Notes under the pieces: generated by a model | Seen by the model: only the letters and a program-made list of their open reading frames with translations | The model's database searches: none | What the model was told of the DNA's origin: nothing | Part shown: positions 24,030 to 33,126 of the stretch, piece after piece | Layout of the letters: the number at the start of each line of letters is the position of its first letter | Position numbering within the stretch: position 1 is the first letter of the stretch | Assembly (NCBI GenBank): GCA_902461565.1 | Contig: CABPYL010000012.1 | Span: forward strand, 13,528 to 77,527 | Origin: an uncultured Porphyromonadaceae bacterium | GTDB taxonomy: Bacteria > Bacteroidota > Bacteroidia > Bacteroidales > Muribaculaceae | Reading direction: 5' to 3' | DNA: 64,000 nucleotides | Made by a program: the position numbers and the translations under genes

Positions 24030-25883
24030 TCAGCGGATTAAGACCTTGGATACGCTGGCGCCTTTGCGCACGATATACATACCGTTGGAGGGGTTGGCCA
24101 CGCGCACGCCCTGGAGGTTGTAGTATTCCGCAGGAGCGTTATTTTCAGTCTCTACCACCTCTACGCCGGCTTCCTTACCGGGATACCATTGGCCGGCATT
24201 GACAATCTCGCCGGTGTTGCCGTTCACTATCATGCCGATAACACGGTACGTGCTGCCGGTGAGTTTTGCCTTCGAGAATTTATTGGAGTACGTGTAAACG
24301 GTATTCTTCTCAATTTTTTCGGGCAGACTGCCGTTTATACCGGGGAAACCAAGTATTGCACGGCACACATCGTTAAACATAGTGGATACGGACGAACCTT
24401 TGTTCTCCCAGCCGTCCATCTGTTTTCCGCTTCCGGCGAAGTAATTGTGCTGGGTGTAAGGACCAACATTGTCCTCTACGAGAACGAATGCCATATAATG
24501 CTGAACCGACAGGGGCTGAACGAACTCGGCGGCGGCTGTGAACTCTATGTTTTCGCCGTCCTCCGTGGCATCGATATTAATCTGGCAGTATGCAGGATAG
24601 GAAGTATATTCGTCATAAAGCCTGTTCACGAAGTTCTGGATGGCGGAATATGAACTTGTGGGAGTATACTCGTCGAGACGGTTGGTAATGGTGTACGGGA
24701 AACCGGTAACATAGTTGTTGATGAACTGCTGGTTTCCGGCCATTTCATCTTCGTTGTGGTAAGCTATACGCAGGAAGCGGTCGGGATAGGTCTTGGCTAC
24801 ATATTCCAGGAATACGATGCCGCCGGGACACCATCCGCACCATGTACCGGTACCTTCCTCTACAACGAGGGTGCGGTCGTAGCCCTCGGAGTATACCATA
24901 ACGGTACCTTCAACAGAAGACGGACGTCCTATTTCCTCGCCGTTGAGTTTTACTATCTCAACTTTTACTGTTTTCTCGCCATCGTTATTAAACGGAATAC
25001 CCGTAACATTGACAGCTCGGCTTACAGAGGGAGCCAGCGGCGACGAAAGAGTTATTTCGGCATCGGCAGGAGTCTCGTCGCCAACGGTGGTACGTACGGT
25101 GAGAGACTCGATGTTGGCAAGACCCACATTCCTGAATGTGAGTTGTATGTCGCTTGTCTCGCCTGTGCGTACATACGAGGGGAACGCAGCGGTAGTGATG
25201 TTGGCAAGCAACTGCGGCAGGCTCTCGCCGGTGATTACCACACCGGCCGAGAGAGAACCTATCTCGTCGCCGGCAACGTACCATTCGGCGGGGCGGCTCT
25301 CGGTATCGGACATGCCGTAGATCAGATTGGAAGGCGTGGCCGGAGTATTATCTGTAGGGACATAGTAGCCGCGGCTGGGAGCTGCGAACGAGTAGCCTAT
25401 ATAAACAGTTTTTGCTTCGTCAAGAACATAGGGTGTGTCGAGAGTGAAAGTGCCTTCGGCATAGGGTTTGGCGCCAAGACGGCCGGTTCCTTTTACTTCG
25501 GGTTCGCCGTTGAGATCCGATGTAATGAAATATGTTACGTCGCGCACATTGTTCATCATGCCTGTTGAGCCACCGCGCAGATTCACTGCGGTGATACTGT
25601 TGCCCACATACGTGGCAACATCTTCCTTGCGGAATTCAAAAGCAAGATATATGGTTGTTTTGCCTGCAGTGGTACCATTAAGCCCGTACGCTGTACTCAT
25701 GCCGTCGGCATACGAGAATGTCATCGACTGTTCGGCGCGGCTCTGCGGCGCCTTGGCCATCGGAAGGTTGCCGACTGTCTCTCCGGCAGTGAAGGCATCG
25801 GCCTTCTGCTGGAACACGGTGTTTGCGCCGGCCGAGGCAATGCCAAGAAGCGCGGCACAGAAAAGAAGTATAGTTTTTTTCAT
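24030..25883 (-). CDS. Omp28-like secreted protein with thioredoxin-like motif and T9SS-like tail
   Basis: Protein of 617 residues starting MKKTILLFCAALLGIASAGA (signal peptide). Residues ~200-330 form Ig/adhesin-like beta units (ANITTAAFPSYVRTGETSDIQLTFRNVG). Then comes an Omp28-type domain whose GTWCGWCPGG motif is a CxxC thioredoxin-like site. The last ~35 residues (YYNLQGVRVANP...GMYIVRKG...KVLIR) match the short C-terminal signal of Bacteroidales exported proteins. It is likely a surface or outer-membrane-associated thiol-active protein; partner unknown. The upstream 29 codons of the frame are not signal-like and are excluded. A perfect promoter precedes it. Confidence 0.8.
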   Translation of the reverse strand: MKKTILLFCAALLGIASAGANTVFQQKADAFTAGETVGNLPMAKAPQSRAEQSMTFSYADGMSTAYGLNGTTAGKTTIYLAFEFRKEDVATYVGNSITAVNLRGGSTGMMNNVRDVTYFITSDLNGEPEVKGTGRLGAKPYAEGTFTLDTPYVLDEAKTVYIGYSFAAPSRGYYVPTDNTPATPSNLIYGMSDTESRPAEWYVAGDEIGSLSAGVVITGESLPQLLANITTAAFPSYVRTGETSDIQLTFRNVGLANIESLTVRTTVGDETPADAEITLSSPLAPSVSRAVNVTGIPFNNDGEKTVKVEIVKLNGEEIGRPSSVEGTVMVYSEGYDRTLVVEEGTGTWCGWCPGGIVFLEYVAKTYPDRFLRIAYHNEDEMAGNQQFINNYVTGFPYTITNRLDEYTPTSSYSAIQNFVNRLYDEYTSYPAYCQINIDATEDGENIEFTAAAEFVQPLSVQHYMAFVLVEDNVGPYTQHNYFAGSGKQMDGWENKGSSVSTMFNDVCRAILGFPGINGSLPEKIEKNTVYTYSNKFSKAKLTGSTYRVIGMIVNGNTGEIVNAGQWYPGKEAGVEVVETENNAPAEYYNLQGVRVANPSNGMYIVRKGASVSKVLIR

Positions 25884-25947
25884 TTGGAAAAGATTATGAA
25901 TTATTCGGGAATGATATGACAGCGCCGGAAAACCGGATACTTTTGTG

Positions 25948-25978
25948 CAAAAGTACGCTAATTTCTGCAATTATCAAA
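25948..25978 (-). promoter_or_regulatory. Promoter of the Omp28-like gene
   Basis: Minus strand: TTTG (25975-25978), 19 bp, TACTTTTG (25948-25955), 65 bp upstream of the start. Confidence 0.72.
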
Positions 25979-25995
25979 CAAAACGCCACAAATTA

Positions 25996-26034
25996 ACAAA
26001 AATATGGCGCGGACTGATGTCTCAGCCGCGCCTG
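25996..26034 (-). terminator. Intrinsic terminator of der
   Basis: GGCGCGG/CCGCGCC stem followed on the minus strand by an ATATTTTTG tract, just after the der stop codon. Confidence 0.75.
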
Positions 26035-26054
26035 AAATACTGTTGGCTGCGTTT

Positions 26055-27371
26055 TTATTTCTCGCGCATGAACACGTTTATAGGAGTACCCGTAAAGTTC
26101 CAGTGCTCGCGTATCTTGTTTTCAAGATACCTCCGGTAGGGTTCCTTTACCCACTGGGGCAGGTTGCAGAAGAATATGAACGTAGGTACCTGCGAACCCT
26201 TTAGCATGGTAATATACTTTATTTTCACGAACTTGCCTTTGTTGCTTGGCGGCGGATAAGCGGCGATATCCTCCTGCAGGGTGTTGTTCAGCTGCGATGT
26301 CGGCACGGTACGCTTGCGGTTTTCGTATACCTCGATAGCGGTTTCCAGCACCTTGAATATACGCTGTTTGGTAAGCGCCGAAGTAAAGATTATGGGGAAG
26401 TCTACAAAGGGAGCGAAGCGGTTGCGTATCGCGTCCTGATAGTGCTTGATCGCGGCGGTAGACTTGTCCTCCATAAGGTCCCACTTATTCACGACAACCA
26501 CAAGGCCTTTCTTGTTTTTCTGTATCAGCGAGAAGATGTTAACGTCCTGTGCCTCTATGCCGCGGGTGGCGTCGATAAGCAGGATACAGACATCTGATGC
26601 CTCGATGGCGCGGATAGAGCGGATAACGGAGTAATATTCGATATCCTCGTTCACCTTGTTCTTTTTACGGATACCGGCAGTGTCCACAAGATAGAAATCG
26701 AAGCCAAACTTATTGTATCGGGTATATATGGAGTCGCGGGTCGTGCCGGCGATATCGGTAACGATATGCCTGTCCTCACCGATGAAAGCATTTATAAGCG
26801 ACGATTTGCCTGCGTTGGGGCGCCCTACAATGGCAAACTTGGGAATATCATCCAGGGCGGCGGCATCATCATCGGCCTCGGGAAGATCCTTTACCACTTC
26901 GTCGAGCAAGTCGCCTGTGCCATAGCCGTTTATTGCCGATACTGGATAGGGATCTCCTAACCCGAGGGAATAGAACTCGGGAACATTGTACACCCATTCG
27001 TTGGAATCCACTTTGTTGGCCACAAGAATAACGGGCTTTTTGGAGCGGCGCAGTATTTCGGCCACATGGTCGTCCAGGTCGGTTACGCCGTTCATGGCGT
27101 CGACCACAAATAGGGTTACATCAGCCTGTTCGATGGCAAGTTCCACCTGCTTGTTTATCTCCGATTCGAAAACATCTTCCGAGTTGACCACCCAACCGCC
27201 GGTATCTACGATGGAGAATTCCTTACCGTTCCAGTCTACCTTGCCGTACTGGCGGTCGCGGGTTGTGCCGGCTGTAGGGTCGGTGATGGCTGTACGCGTT
27301 TGCGTGAGCCTGTTAAAGAGGGTGGATTTGCCCACGTTGGGGCGTCCTACGATAGCTACGAGTTGTCCCAT
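26055..27371 (-). CDS. der: Ribosome biogenesis GTPase Der (EngA)
   Basis: Protein of 438 residues with two tandem GTPase domains, the hallmark of Der. The first G1 is GRPNVGKST with DTGGW and NKVD. The second G1 is GRPNAGKSS with DTAGI and NKWD. A C-terminal KH-like domain ends in GTPINVFMREK. It acts in maturation of the 50S subunit. It lies downstream of era on the same strand but has its own consensus promoter 26 bp before its start, and its own terminator. Confidence 0.97.
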   Translation of the reverse strand: MGQLVAIVGRPNVGKSTLFNRLTQTRTAITDPTAGTTRDRQYGKVDWNGKEFSIVDTGGWVVNSEDVFESEINKQVELAIEQADVTLFVVDAMNGVTDLDDHVAEILRRSKKPVILVANKVDSNEWVYNVPEFYSLGLGDPYPVSAINGYGTGDLLDEVVKDLPEADDDAAALDDIPKFAIVGRPNAGKSSLINAFIGEDRHIVTDIAGTTRDSIYTRYNKFGFDFYLVDTAGIRKKNKVNEDIEYYSVIRSIRAIEASDVCILLIDATRGIEAQDVNIFSLIQKNKKGLVVVVNKWDLMEDKSTAAIKHYQDAIRNRFAPFVDFPIIFTSALTKQRIFKVLETAIEVYENRKRTVPTSQLNNTLQEDIAAYPPPSNKGKFVKIKYITMLKGSQVPTFIFFCNLPQWVKEPYRRYLENKIREHWNFTGTPINVFMREK

Positions 27372-27396
27372 AGTTGAAATGCTAATATATTTTATG

Positions 27397-27428
27397 CAAA
27401 TTTAGCCAAAAATTTCGGTGTGGGCAAA
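27397..27428 (-). promoter_or_regulatory. Promoter of der
   Basis: Minus strand: TTTG (27425-27428), 20 bp, TAAATTTG (27397-27404). It lies in the short gap between era and der. Confidence 0.7.
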
Positions 27429-27435
27429 CCAGGAA

Positions 27436-28383
27436 TCATTCTATGTACCCGAACTGACGGAGTTTTGCCTCGCGGTTGCGCCAGTTGGGCTCTACCTTTA
27501 CAAACATTTCCAGATATACGTTCTTGCCGAAGAACTTTTCGATATCCTGACGCGCCTGGATACCCACTTTCTTCAGCATCGAGCCTCCTTTACCGATGAT
27601 AATGCCTTTCTGGCTGTCGCGTTCCACGTATATTACCGCCATGATGTGGATGGAATTCTCTTTTTCCTCGAATTTCTCCACTATCACTTCTGTGGAATAA
27701 GGAACCTCTTTTTCATAGTCCAGCAGGATTTTCTCGCGAATGATTTCTGTAACGAAGAATCGCGCGGGTTTGTCAGTAAGTGCGTCCTTCCCAAAATATG
27801 GCTCGCCTGCGGGCAGAAGCTCCACAATGCGGTTCATCAGGTTGGTAACGTTGAAGTGTTCTGTGGCCGACGTGGGGAATATCTCGGCCTGAGGCAGACG
27901 CTGCCGCCATTTTTCAACAATGGCATCAAGCTCGCCGTTGCCCTTGAGGAGATCTATCTTGTTTATCACCAGCAGCACGGGAATTTTCTCTTTGGCGACC
28001 TTTGCAAGAAAATCGGCGTTTTTCTCGGGGTCCTCCACTACATCGGTAACGTAAATAAGGATGTCGGCGTCAGTGAGCGCTCCCTCGCTGAAAGCGAGCA
28101 TACCTTCCTGCATCTTATATTTGGGCTTGAGCACGCCCGGAGTATCCGAGAACACAATCTGATATTCAGGAGTGTTTACAATACCCATTATGCGGTGCCG
28201 CGTCGTCTGCGCCTTGGAGGTGATTATGCTTATGCGCTCTCCCACAAGGTCGTTCATCAGCGTGGATTTGCCTACGTTGGGGTTGCCGACAATGTTTACG
28301 AAGCCGGATTTATGTATCGGCGCAACTGGAAGGTCTTTTTCATCGGCGGGTGTGAGCACGCCTTCGGGATTAGTTGTATTCAT
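27436..28383 (-). CDS. era: GTPase Era
   Basis: Protein of 315 residues. An N-terminal GTPase domain has GNPNVGKST, SDTPGV and NKIDLL. A C-terminal KH domain carries GIIIGKGGSMLKKVG. Era binds the 3' end of 16S rRNA during 30S assembly. The start is placed at MNTTNPEG; a longer upstream frame overlaps fabH and is not plausible. A ~20-residue N-terminal extension before the G domain is common in Bacteroidota Era. It sits after fabH in the DUF177-rpmF-fabH-era-der series. Confidence 0.96.
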   Translation of the reverse strand: MNTTNPEGVLTPADEKDLPVAPIHKSGFVNIVGNPNVGKSTLMNDLVGERISIITSKAQTTRHRIMGIVNTPEYQIVFSDTPGVLKPKYKMQEGMLAFSEGALTDADILIYVTDVVEDPEKNADFLAKVAKEKIPVLLVINKIDLLKGNGELDAIVEKWRQRLPQAEIFPTSATEHFNVTNLMNRIVELLPAGEPYFGKDALTDKPARFFVTEIIREKILLDYEKEVPYSTEVIVEKFEEKENSIHIMAVIYVERDSQKGIIIGKGGSMLKKVGIQARQDIEKFFGKNVYLEMFVKVEPNWRNREAKLRQFGYIE

Positions 28384-28417
28384 GTTGTTATGTACTTTTA
28401 ATTCCTTTATATAACAA

Positions 28418-28442
28418 GAATAGCACCGATAAAGTGCTATTC
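28418..28442 (-). terminator. Hairpin between fabH and era
   Basis: Perfect 9-bp stem GAATAGCAC/GTGCTATTC with a 7-nt loop in the 89-bp gap. The following tract on the minus strand is T-containing but not a clean run, so it may be a weak attenuator or RNA-processing site rather than a full terminator. Confidence 0.5.
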
Positions 28443-28472
28443 CTGCTATAATTTTTCCCAAAAAGGTATGTA

Positions 28473-29456
28473 TCAGATGTCCCACACAAGGTACATCGCA
28501 CCCCATGTGAAACCGGCACCGAAAGCGGTGAGAACCAGCTTGTCGCCTTTCTTGAGAAGGTGCTTGTACTCGTCCAGACAGATAGGAATCGATGCCGCGG
28601 AGGTATTGCCGGTGTGCTCGATGTTTGTAAGAACCTTTTCCATCGGGAACTTCGCGCGGCCTGCCACAGCCTCGATAATTCGCATGTTGGCCTGGTGGGG
28701 GATAAGATATTTCACATCATCGGCCTCGAGGTTGTTACGCTTCATCACCTCGAGCGTGGAAGTAAGCATGTCCATTACGGCGTGCTTGTATACGGCGCGT
28801 CCGTCCTGGAACAGCATGTTCTCCCCGGCATCTACAGTTGCGTGCGTAGTGGGGCGGTACGATCCGCCGGCAACCATCAGCAGGTGATCCCTGCCTACGC
28901 CGTCAACATGGAATACTGCGTCAATAACGCCGACACCTTCTTCATCGGTAGGCTCAACCAAGACAGCGGCAGCGCCGTCGCCGAACAGAGGACATGTAGA
29001 GCGGTCCTCATAGTTCACCATCGAGCTCATTTTCTCGGCTGCGCAGACAACCACCTTTTTGTACAATCCCGAGCATATATATGCCCTGGCTTCCTGCATG
29101 GCCACTAAGAAACCGGCACACGCGGCTTCCATGTCGTAGGAGTAGGCATTCTTCAGCCCTGCGCCGTAGCAGATTATAGATCCCGTAGAAGGAAAACGGT
29201 GGTCCGGGTTGGATGTGGCGCAGATAAGCACCTCAACTTCCTCGGGCTTCGTGCCGGTGGATTCAAGGAGCTTCTCTACAGCCTTTATTCCCATATACGA
29301 CGAACCTTTTTCGGGGTCGCGGAGGATATGGCGGGTTTTAATGCCGACGCGGGTCATGATCCATTCGTCGTTGGTGTCTACCATCTTCGAGAGCATCTCG
29401 TTGTCCAGAATGTCATCGGGCAGGTAGGAGGCAATACCGGAGATTCGGGCGTTCAT
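28473..29456 (-). CDS. fabH: Beta-ketoacyl-ACP synthase III
   Basis: Condensing enzyme of 327 residues with the KASIII triad: Cys in EAACAGF, His in IPHQANMRI, Asn in HTGNTSAAS. GAGFTWGA closes the fold. It starts fatty acid synthesis by condensing acetyl-CoA (or a branched acyl-CoA) with malonyl-ACP. It lies between rpmF and era. plsX, which in many bacteria sits between rpmF and fabH, is absent here, as is usual in Bacteroidota. Confidence 0.96.
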   Translation of the reverse strand: MNARISGIASYLPDDILDNEMLSKMVDTNDEWIMTRVGIKTRHILRDPEKGSSYMGIKAVEKLLESTGTKPEEVEVLICATSNPDHRFPSTGSIICYGAGLKNAYSYDMEAACAGFLVAMQEARAYICSGLYKKVVVCAAEKMSSMVNYEDRSTCPLFGDGAAAVLVEPTDEEGVGVIDAVFHVDGVGRDHLLMVAGGSYRPTTHATVDAGENMLFQDGRAVYKHAVMDMLTSTLEVMKRNNLEADDVKYLIPHQANMRIIEAVAGRAKFPMEKVLTNIEHTGNTSAASIPICLDEYKHLLKKGDKLVLTAFGAGFTWGAMYLVWDI

Positions 29457-29676
29457 ATATCTTAAAGGACTTTGTATTAGCGAAAAAGGACCGGCCGATA
29501 TTTCGGCGCGGGTATGTTTATAACGAAGGTGTCCTTATACAGCAATGGGAGCCTTTCCACAGGCCCCGTCGCAAGGACAGTTCGTTGTTTTGCCGATAGA
29601 TTCCCGCGTTACCCGCGCGCCTCTCCTCCGGAGAGGACGGCGGATCGTTACGGGCTTCAGCATACTGCGGATGTTT
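29457..29676. other. rpmF-fabH spacer
   Basis: A 220-bp GC-rich spacer between co-oriented genes. I see no consensus promoter, terminator or small gene in it, so read-through from rpmF into fabH is likely. Confidence 0.4.
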
Positions 29677-29862
29677 TTAGAGGGCCTCGTCTTTAACGAT
29701 AGCCTGCTTGCCGCGATAGTAGCCACATTCGCCGCAGACGGTGTGGTAGATGTGCCATGCGCCGCAGTTGGGGCAGAGTGCCAGCGTGGGAGCTACTGCC
29801 TTGTCGTGGGTACGGCGTTTTGCTGTGCGGGTTTTGGATTGTTTGCGTTTAGGATGTGCCAT
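29677..29862 (-). CDS. rpmF: 50S ribosomal protein L32
   Basis: The protein has 61 residues and starts MAHPKRKQSKTRTAKRRTH, the standard L32 N-terminus. It keeps all four zinc-ribbon cysteines (CPNCGAW...CGECGYYRGK), so it is the zinc-binding form. It follows the DUF177 gene by 23 bp in the usual order. Confidence 0.98.
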   Translation of the reverse strand: MAHPKRKQSKTRTAKRRTHDKAVAPTLALCPNCGAWHIYHTVCGECGYYRGKQAIVKDEAL

Positions 29863-29885
29863 TGTGTTTGGTATTGTATGGTTTT

Positions 29886-30488
29886 TTATTCGGATATATT
29901 GTCATCGCCGCCGCCGAGTTTGCGCAGCGCGTCCCACCTGGGGTCGGTGGTATCGTTGTCGGCCTCCTCTGCTTCGTCGATGTTATCTATTTCATCAATA
30001 AGTTCGTTTTCCAGTTCCTCATCCTCGCTCCCGCGGGTGGCGCGGTGTTTTTTTAGCAGGCTGCTCATCTGCCGGTTGCACTTGCCCATAGGATGTACGT
30101 GCTTGATGGGAATCGCAAGCACAACTGTGTCGTAAATCATATACGACACGTTCAGGGTGGCGTCGTTCTGCGGCAGTTCCAGCACTTCGTCGTTGTCATC
30201 GTTGTAGGTCTCGCCGTACTTAACCACTATATGGTACTGCGTGTCGATGGGAAAGTGGAGGTCATCAAGGCAACGGTCGCAGATAAGAACAACCTCACCC
30301 TTGATATCGAAGTCCAGACTGTAGAAATCACCGTTGTAGGTAACAGTAAGATGCACGACAAGGTCGGCACCGTGAATATCGGTGCTTTCCATATTTGTGA
30401 AGAACTGCTTGCCCAGATGATACTCATATTCGTGGGTACCGGTGCTTAGGCTCTTCAGGGGCAGATTGAATTCAGTAAACTTTCCCAT
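29886..30488 (-). CDS. DUF177 (YceD-like) protein
   Basis: Protein of 200 residues, start at MGKFTEF. It has the DUF177 core with CDRCLDDLHFPID (the conserved CxRC pair), EVLELPQNDATLNVSYMIYD and a C-terminal acidic tail ending in TDPRWDALRKL, the family's common end. YceD-family proteins are co-conserved with rpmF and influence 23S rRNA processing in some bacteria. It is first in the DUF177-rpmF-fabH-era run, with a consensus promoter 27 bp upstream. Confidence 0.9.
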   Translation of the reverse strand: MGKFTEFNLPLKSLSTGTHEYEYHLGKQFFTNMESTDIHGADLVVHLTVTYNGDFYSLDFDIKGEVVLICDRCLDDLHFPIDTQYHIVVKYGETYNDDNDEVLELPQNDATLNVSYMIYDTVVLAIPIKHVHPMGKCNRQMSSLLKKHRATRGSEDEELENELIDEIDNIDEAEEADNDTTDPRWDALRKLGGGDDNISE

Positions 30489-30514
30489 TTTGTCGCGGTT
30501 TTGGAAAAACTTTG

Positions 30515-30546
30515 CAAAGTTATTGTTTTTCCGCCAACAAAACAAA
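30515..30546 (-). promoter_or_regulatory. Promoter of the DUF177-rpmF-fabH-era run
   Basis: Minus strand: TTTG (30543-30546), 20-bp spacer, TAACTTTG (30515-30522). Confidence 0.75.
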
Positions 30547-30624
30547 CTCACATGCGAAAATTTGTTATACGGTGGCCTTTATTGGTTAAAACAGGGCAGT
30601 TTTGTCCGGTTTTAGACATCTTTT

Positions 30625-31590
30625 TCAGCTCAGCTGTAACATTCTGTCTATAGGTTTCAGTGCGCGCTCAGCCAGTTCTGGGTCTACTGTAACCTCCGGA
30701 CCCTCGTCGCGCAGACAGTCGCGCAGCCTGGCAAGGGTGTTCAACTTCATATAGGCGCAGTCGTTGCAGCCGCAGGTGCTGTCCAGTGGAGGAGCCGGTA
30801 TAAAAGTTTTGTCCGGCGCGCCCTTGCGCATCTGGTGCAGTATGCCGCTTTCGGTTGCAACGATAAACTCTTTCGCATCACTCTCGAGAGCATATTTCAG
30901 CAGCACGGCGGTAGAACCCACTTTGTCGGCCATAATCACGACAGGACGCGGGCATTCGGGATGGACAAGCACCGGCGCGCCGGGATGCTCCTTTTTGAGT
31001 TGAGCGATGCCTTCTGCCGAGAAACGCTGGTGCACATGGCAGGCACCGTCCCAAAGCAGCATATCGCGTCCGGTAACGGAGTTGATGTACGAGCCCAAGT
31101 TGCGGTCTGGTCCGAAAATCAGTTTGGCATCCTGCGGAAACGATTCTACTATCTTGCGGGCGTTACCGGATGTTACAAGCACGTCGCTCAGCGCCTTAAC
31201 CTCCAACGAAGTATTCACGTAGCTTATCACAGTGTAATCCGGATGAGCCTTGATAAAAGCCTCGAATTCGTCGGCAGGACAGCTGTCGGCAAGCGAGCAT
31301 CCCGCTGTATTGTCGGGCACGAGCACTTTTTTGTCCGGGCACAGCACCTTTACGGTGTCGCCCATAAAGTTGACACCGCACATAACTATAATGTCGGCAT
31401 CAGCGGCGGTTTCGGCGGCAGTCCGGGCAAGAGCCAGCGAGTCGCCCACATGGTCGGCTATATCCTGAATTGCGCCATCCACATAGTAGTGGGCTAAGAT
31501 AACGGCGTTCTTCTCTTTTTTCAGTTTTTGAATCTCGGCTTTGAGTTCTTCGGCTTGCACGGGGGCGGCCTTATTGGAGCAGGTATTCAT
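30625..31590 (-). CDS. nadA: Quinolinate synthase A
   Basis: Protein of 321 residues. All parts of NadA are present: AHYYVDGAIQDIADHVGDSL, the iron-sulfur ligands in MCGVNFMGDT, ACHVHQRF and STCGCNDCAYMKLN, and HPECPRPV. It condenses iminoaspartate with dihydroxyacetone phosphate to quinolinate for NAD synthesis, using a 4Fe-4S cluster. nadB and nadC are not adjacent. A promoter lies so close that the 5' leader would be only ~14 nt. Confidence 0.97.
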   Translation of the reverse strand: MNTCSNKAAPVQAEELKAEIQKLKKEKNAVILAHYYVDGAIQDIADHVGDSLALARTAAETAADADIIVMCGVNFMGDTVKVLCPDKKVLVPDNTAGCSLADSCPADEFEAFIKAHPDYTVISYVNTSLEVKALSDVLVTSGNARKIVESFPQDAKLIFGPDRNLGSYINSVTGRDMLLWDGACHVHQRFSAEGIAQLKKEHPGAPVLVHPECPRPVVIMADKVGSTAVLLKYALESDAKEFIVATESGILHQMRKGAPDKTFIPAPPLDSTCGCNDCAYMKLNTLARLRDCLRDEGPEVTVDPELAERALKPIDRMLQLS

Positions 31591-31608
31591 AACAGTTTAA
31601 TTATGCCG

Positions 31609-31640
31609 CAAATTTATCAAAAATTTCTCACCTCGCCAAA
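31609..31640 (-). promoter_or_regulatory. Promoter of nadA
   Basis: Minus strand: TTTG (31637-31640), 20 bp, TAAATTTG (31609-31616). It overlaps the region just after the nhaC stop codon. Confidence 0.7.
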
Positions 31641-31660
31641 CGGCTGTGTCGCGGCAGCCA

Positions 31661-32989
31661 TTATTCCGCGGTTTGTGGGCGGGAGAGATGCCTGGGAAAA
31701 AGGAAAATGATGGACAGCACAATCATTGCGGCAAGTGCCCAGGGATAGTAGAGATATGGGAAAGGTGCCGCCGGCGATATTCCCGCCAGCGACGTGGCAA
31801 GAAGCGTCTGGGCGCCATAAGGAATAAGACACTGCACCACGCACGATGCGGAATCGAGCAGCGAGGCGCTTTTACGTCTGTCTATGCCGTAGCGGCGTGC
31901 GATGTCGGCCGAAATACTACCCACAGTGATTATGGCCACGGTATTGTTGGCGGTGCACAGGTTAACCACACCCACAAGGCATGCAAGCACAGCCTGCGCT
32001 CCCCGCTGTCCCGATATACGCACCGTAAGCCCCCGCAGTATAAATGATATACCGCCGGCGGCCTTGATCACACCAAGCATTCCGGCGGCAAGAAGGGTTA
32101 TCACTATCAGATCGCCCATACCGGCGATTCCCGAGCCGGCAAAGGTTGCCATGTCTATCAGCGTCACACCGGTAGCAATGCCCATGCCGAGCGCGGCGAG
32201 TATGCCAAGAGCAAGAACCACAGTAACATTAAGACCCGAGATTGCCGTTGCGAGCACCACGATATATGGCAGGATAAGCCAGTAATTACAGCTTTCACCC
32301 AACGCTATGGCAGGGGTGCCCTGCCCCATTACGATATACGCCGCCAGAGTTATGATTGCCGCCGGAAGCGCTATCCACAGATTGGCCTTGAATTTATCGG
32401 ACATATTGCATCCCTGCGAACGAGTGGCGGCGATGGTGGTATCGGAAATAAAGGAAAGATTGTCACCGAAAAACGCTCCGCCAAGCACCGCCGCCACATA
32501 GAATGGCACACTGGCGTCTACAGTAGCTGCAATCTCAACCGCCAATGGAACTAACGCCACAACCGTACCTACCGATGTACCGATAGACAGCGATATGAAA
32601 CAGGCGGCAAAAAAGAGCGTAGGAACTACGAACTCAGGCGGGAAAAAGCGCAAGGTAAGGTTCACCGTGGCATCGACAGCACCAATTTCCTTTGCCATAG
32701 AGGCGAAAGCACCGGCAAGCACGAACACCCATATCATATACAGGATGTTGGGATGGCCGGCAGCCCGCGAGAAGGTGTCGATGCGGTCCATCAGACTGTG
32801 CCCGCGATATATAATCACTGCCCACATCGACGCAACCACCAGGGCCACAGCAATGGGCATTTTATAAAAATCGTCAAGAATTACAGATACCGCCACATAC
32901 AGCAGCAGAAAAACAAGCACGGGCGACAGCGCAAGCCAACCCGCGGCAGCACTTACGCGTCGGCCGTCTTTATATGTATTGTCAGTCAT
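31661..32989 (-). CDS. Na+/H+ antiporter, NhaC family
   Basis: Inner-membrane protein of 442 residues with about eleven to twelve predicted helices. NhaC-family signatures are seen in SIGTSVGTVVALVPLA, GGAFFGDNLSFISDTTIAATRSQGC, and late ASCVVQCLIPYGAQ. Such antiporters exchange Na+ for H+ (or malate/lactate in related forms). It lies between nadA and a secreted glycosidase gene with its own promoter. The exact substrate is inferred from family membership. Confidence 0.9.
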   Translation of the reverse strand: MTDNTYKDGRRVSAAAGWLALSPVLVFLLLYVAVSVILDDFYKMPIAVALVVASMWAVIIYRGHSLMDRIDTFSRAAGHPNILYMIWVFVLAGAFASMAKEIGAVDATVNLTLRFFPPEFVVPTLFFAACFISLSIGTSVGTVVALVPLAVEIAATVDASVPFYVAAVLGGAFFGDNLSFISDTTIAATRSQGCNMSDKFKANLWIALPAAIITLAAYIVMGQGTPAIALGESCNYWLILPYIVVLATAISGLNVTVVLALGILAALGMGIATGVTLIDMATFAGSGIAGMGDLIVITLLAAGMLGVIKAAGGISFILRGLTVRISGQRGAQAVLACLVGVVNLCTANNTVAIITVGSISADIARRYGIDRRKSASLLDSASCVVQCLIPYGAQTLLATSLAGISPAAPFPYLYYPWALAAMIVLSIIFLFPRHLSRPQTAE

Positions 32990-33042
32990 AGCACTCTGAA
33001 AATTGACAGCGGCATATGCGGCAACCGTCTATTTTTCAGATG

Positions 33043-33074
33043 CAAAATTAGCAAAATTTCAACATTCCGCCAAA
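33043..33074 (-). promoter_or_regulatory. Promoter of nhaC, overlapping the upstream terminator
   Basis: Minus strand: TTTG (33071-33074), 20 bp, TAATTTTG (33043-33050). The -33 box lies inside the T-rich tail of the preceding gene's terminator. Confidence 0.7.
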
Positions 33075-33107
33075 TAAAGCCGGCCCCGGTGCGTCCGGAG
33101 CCGGCAT
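33070..33107 (-). terminator. Intrinsic terminator of the phosphodiester glycosidase gene
   Basis: An 11-bp GC-rich stem (33079-33089 with 33095-33105, one G-U) is followed on the minus strand by TTTATTTGG. Confidence 0.82.
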
Positions 33108-33126
33108 ACGGTTTATGTTTTGCAGT

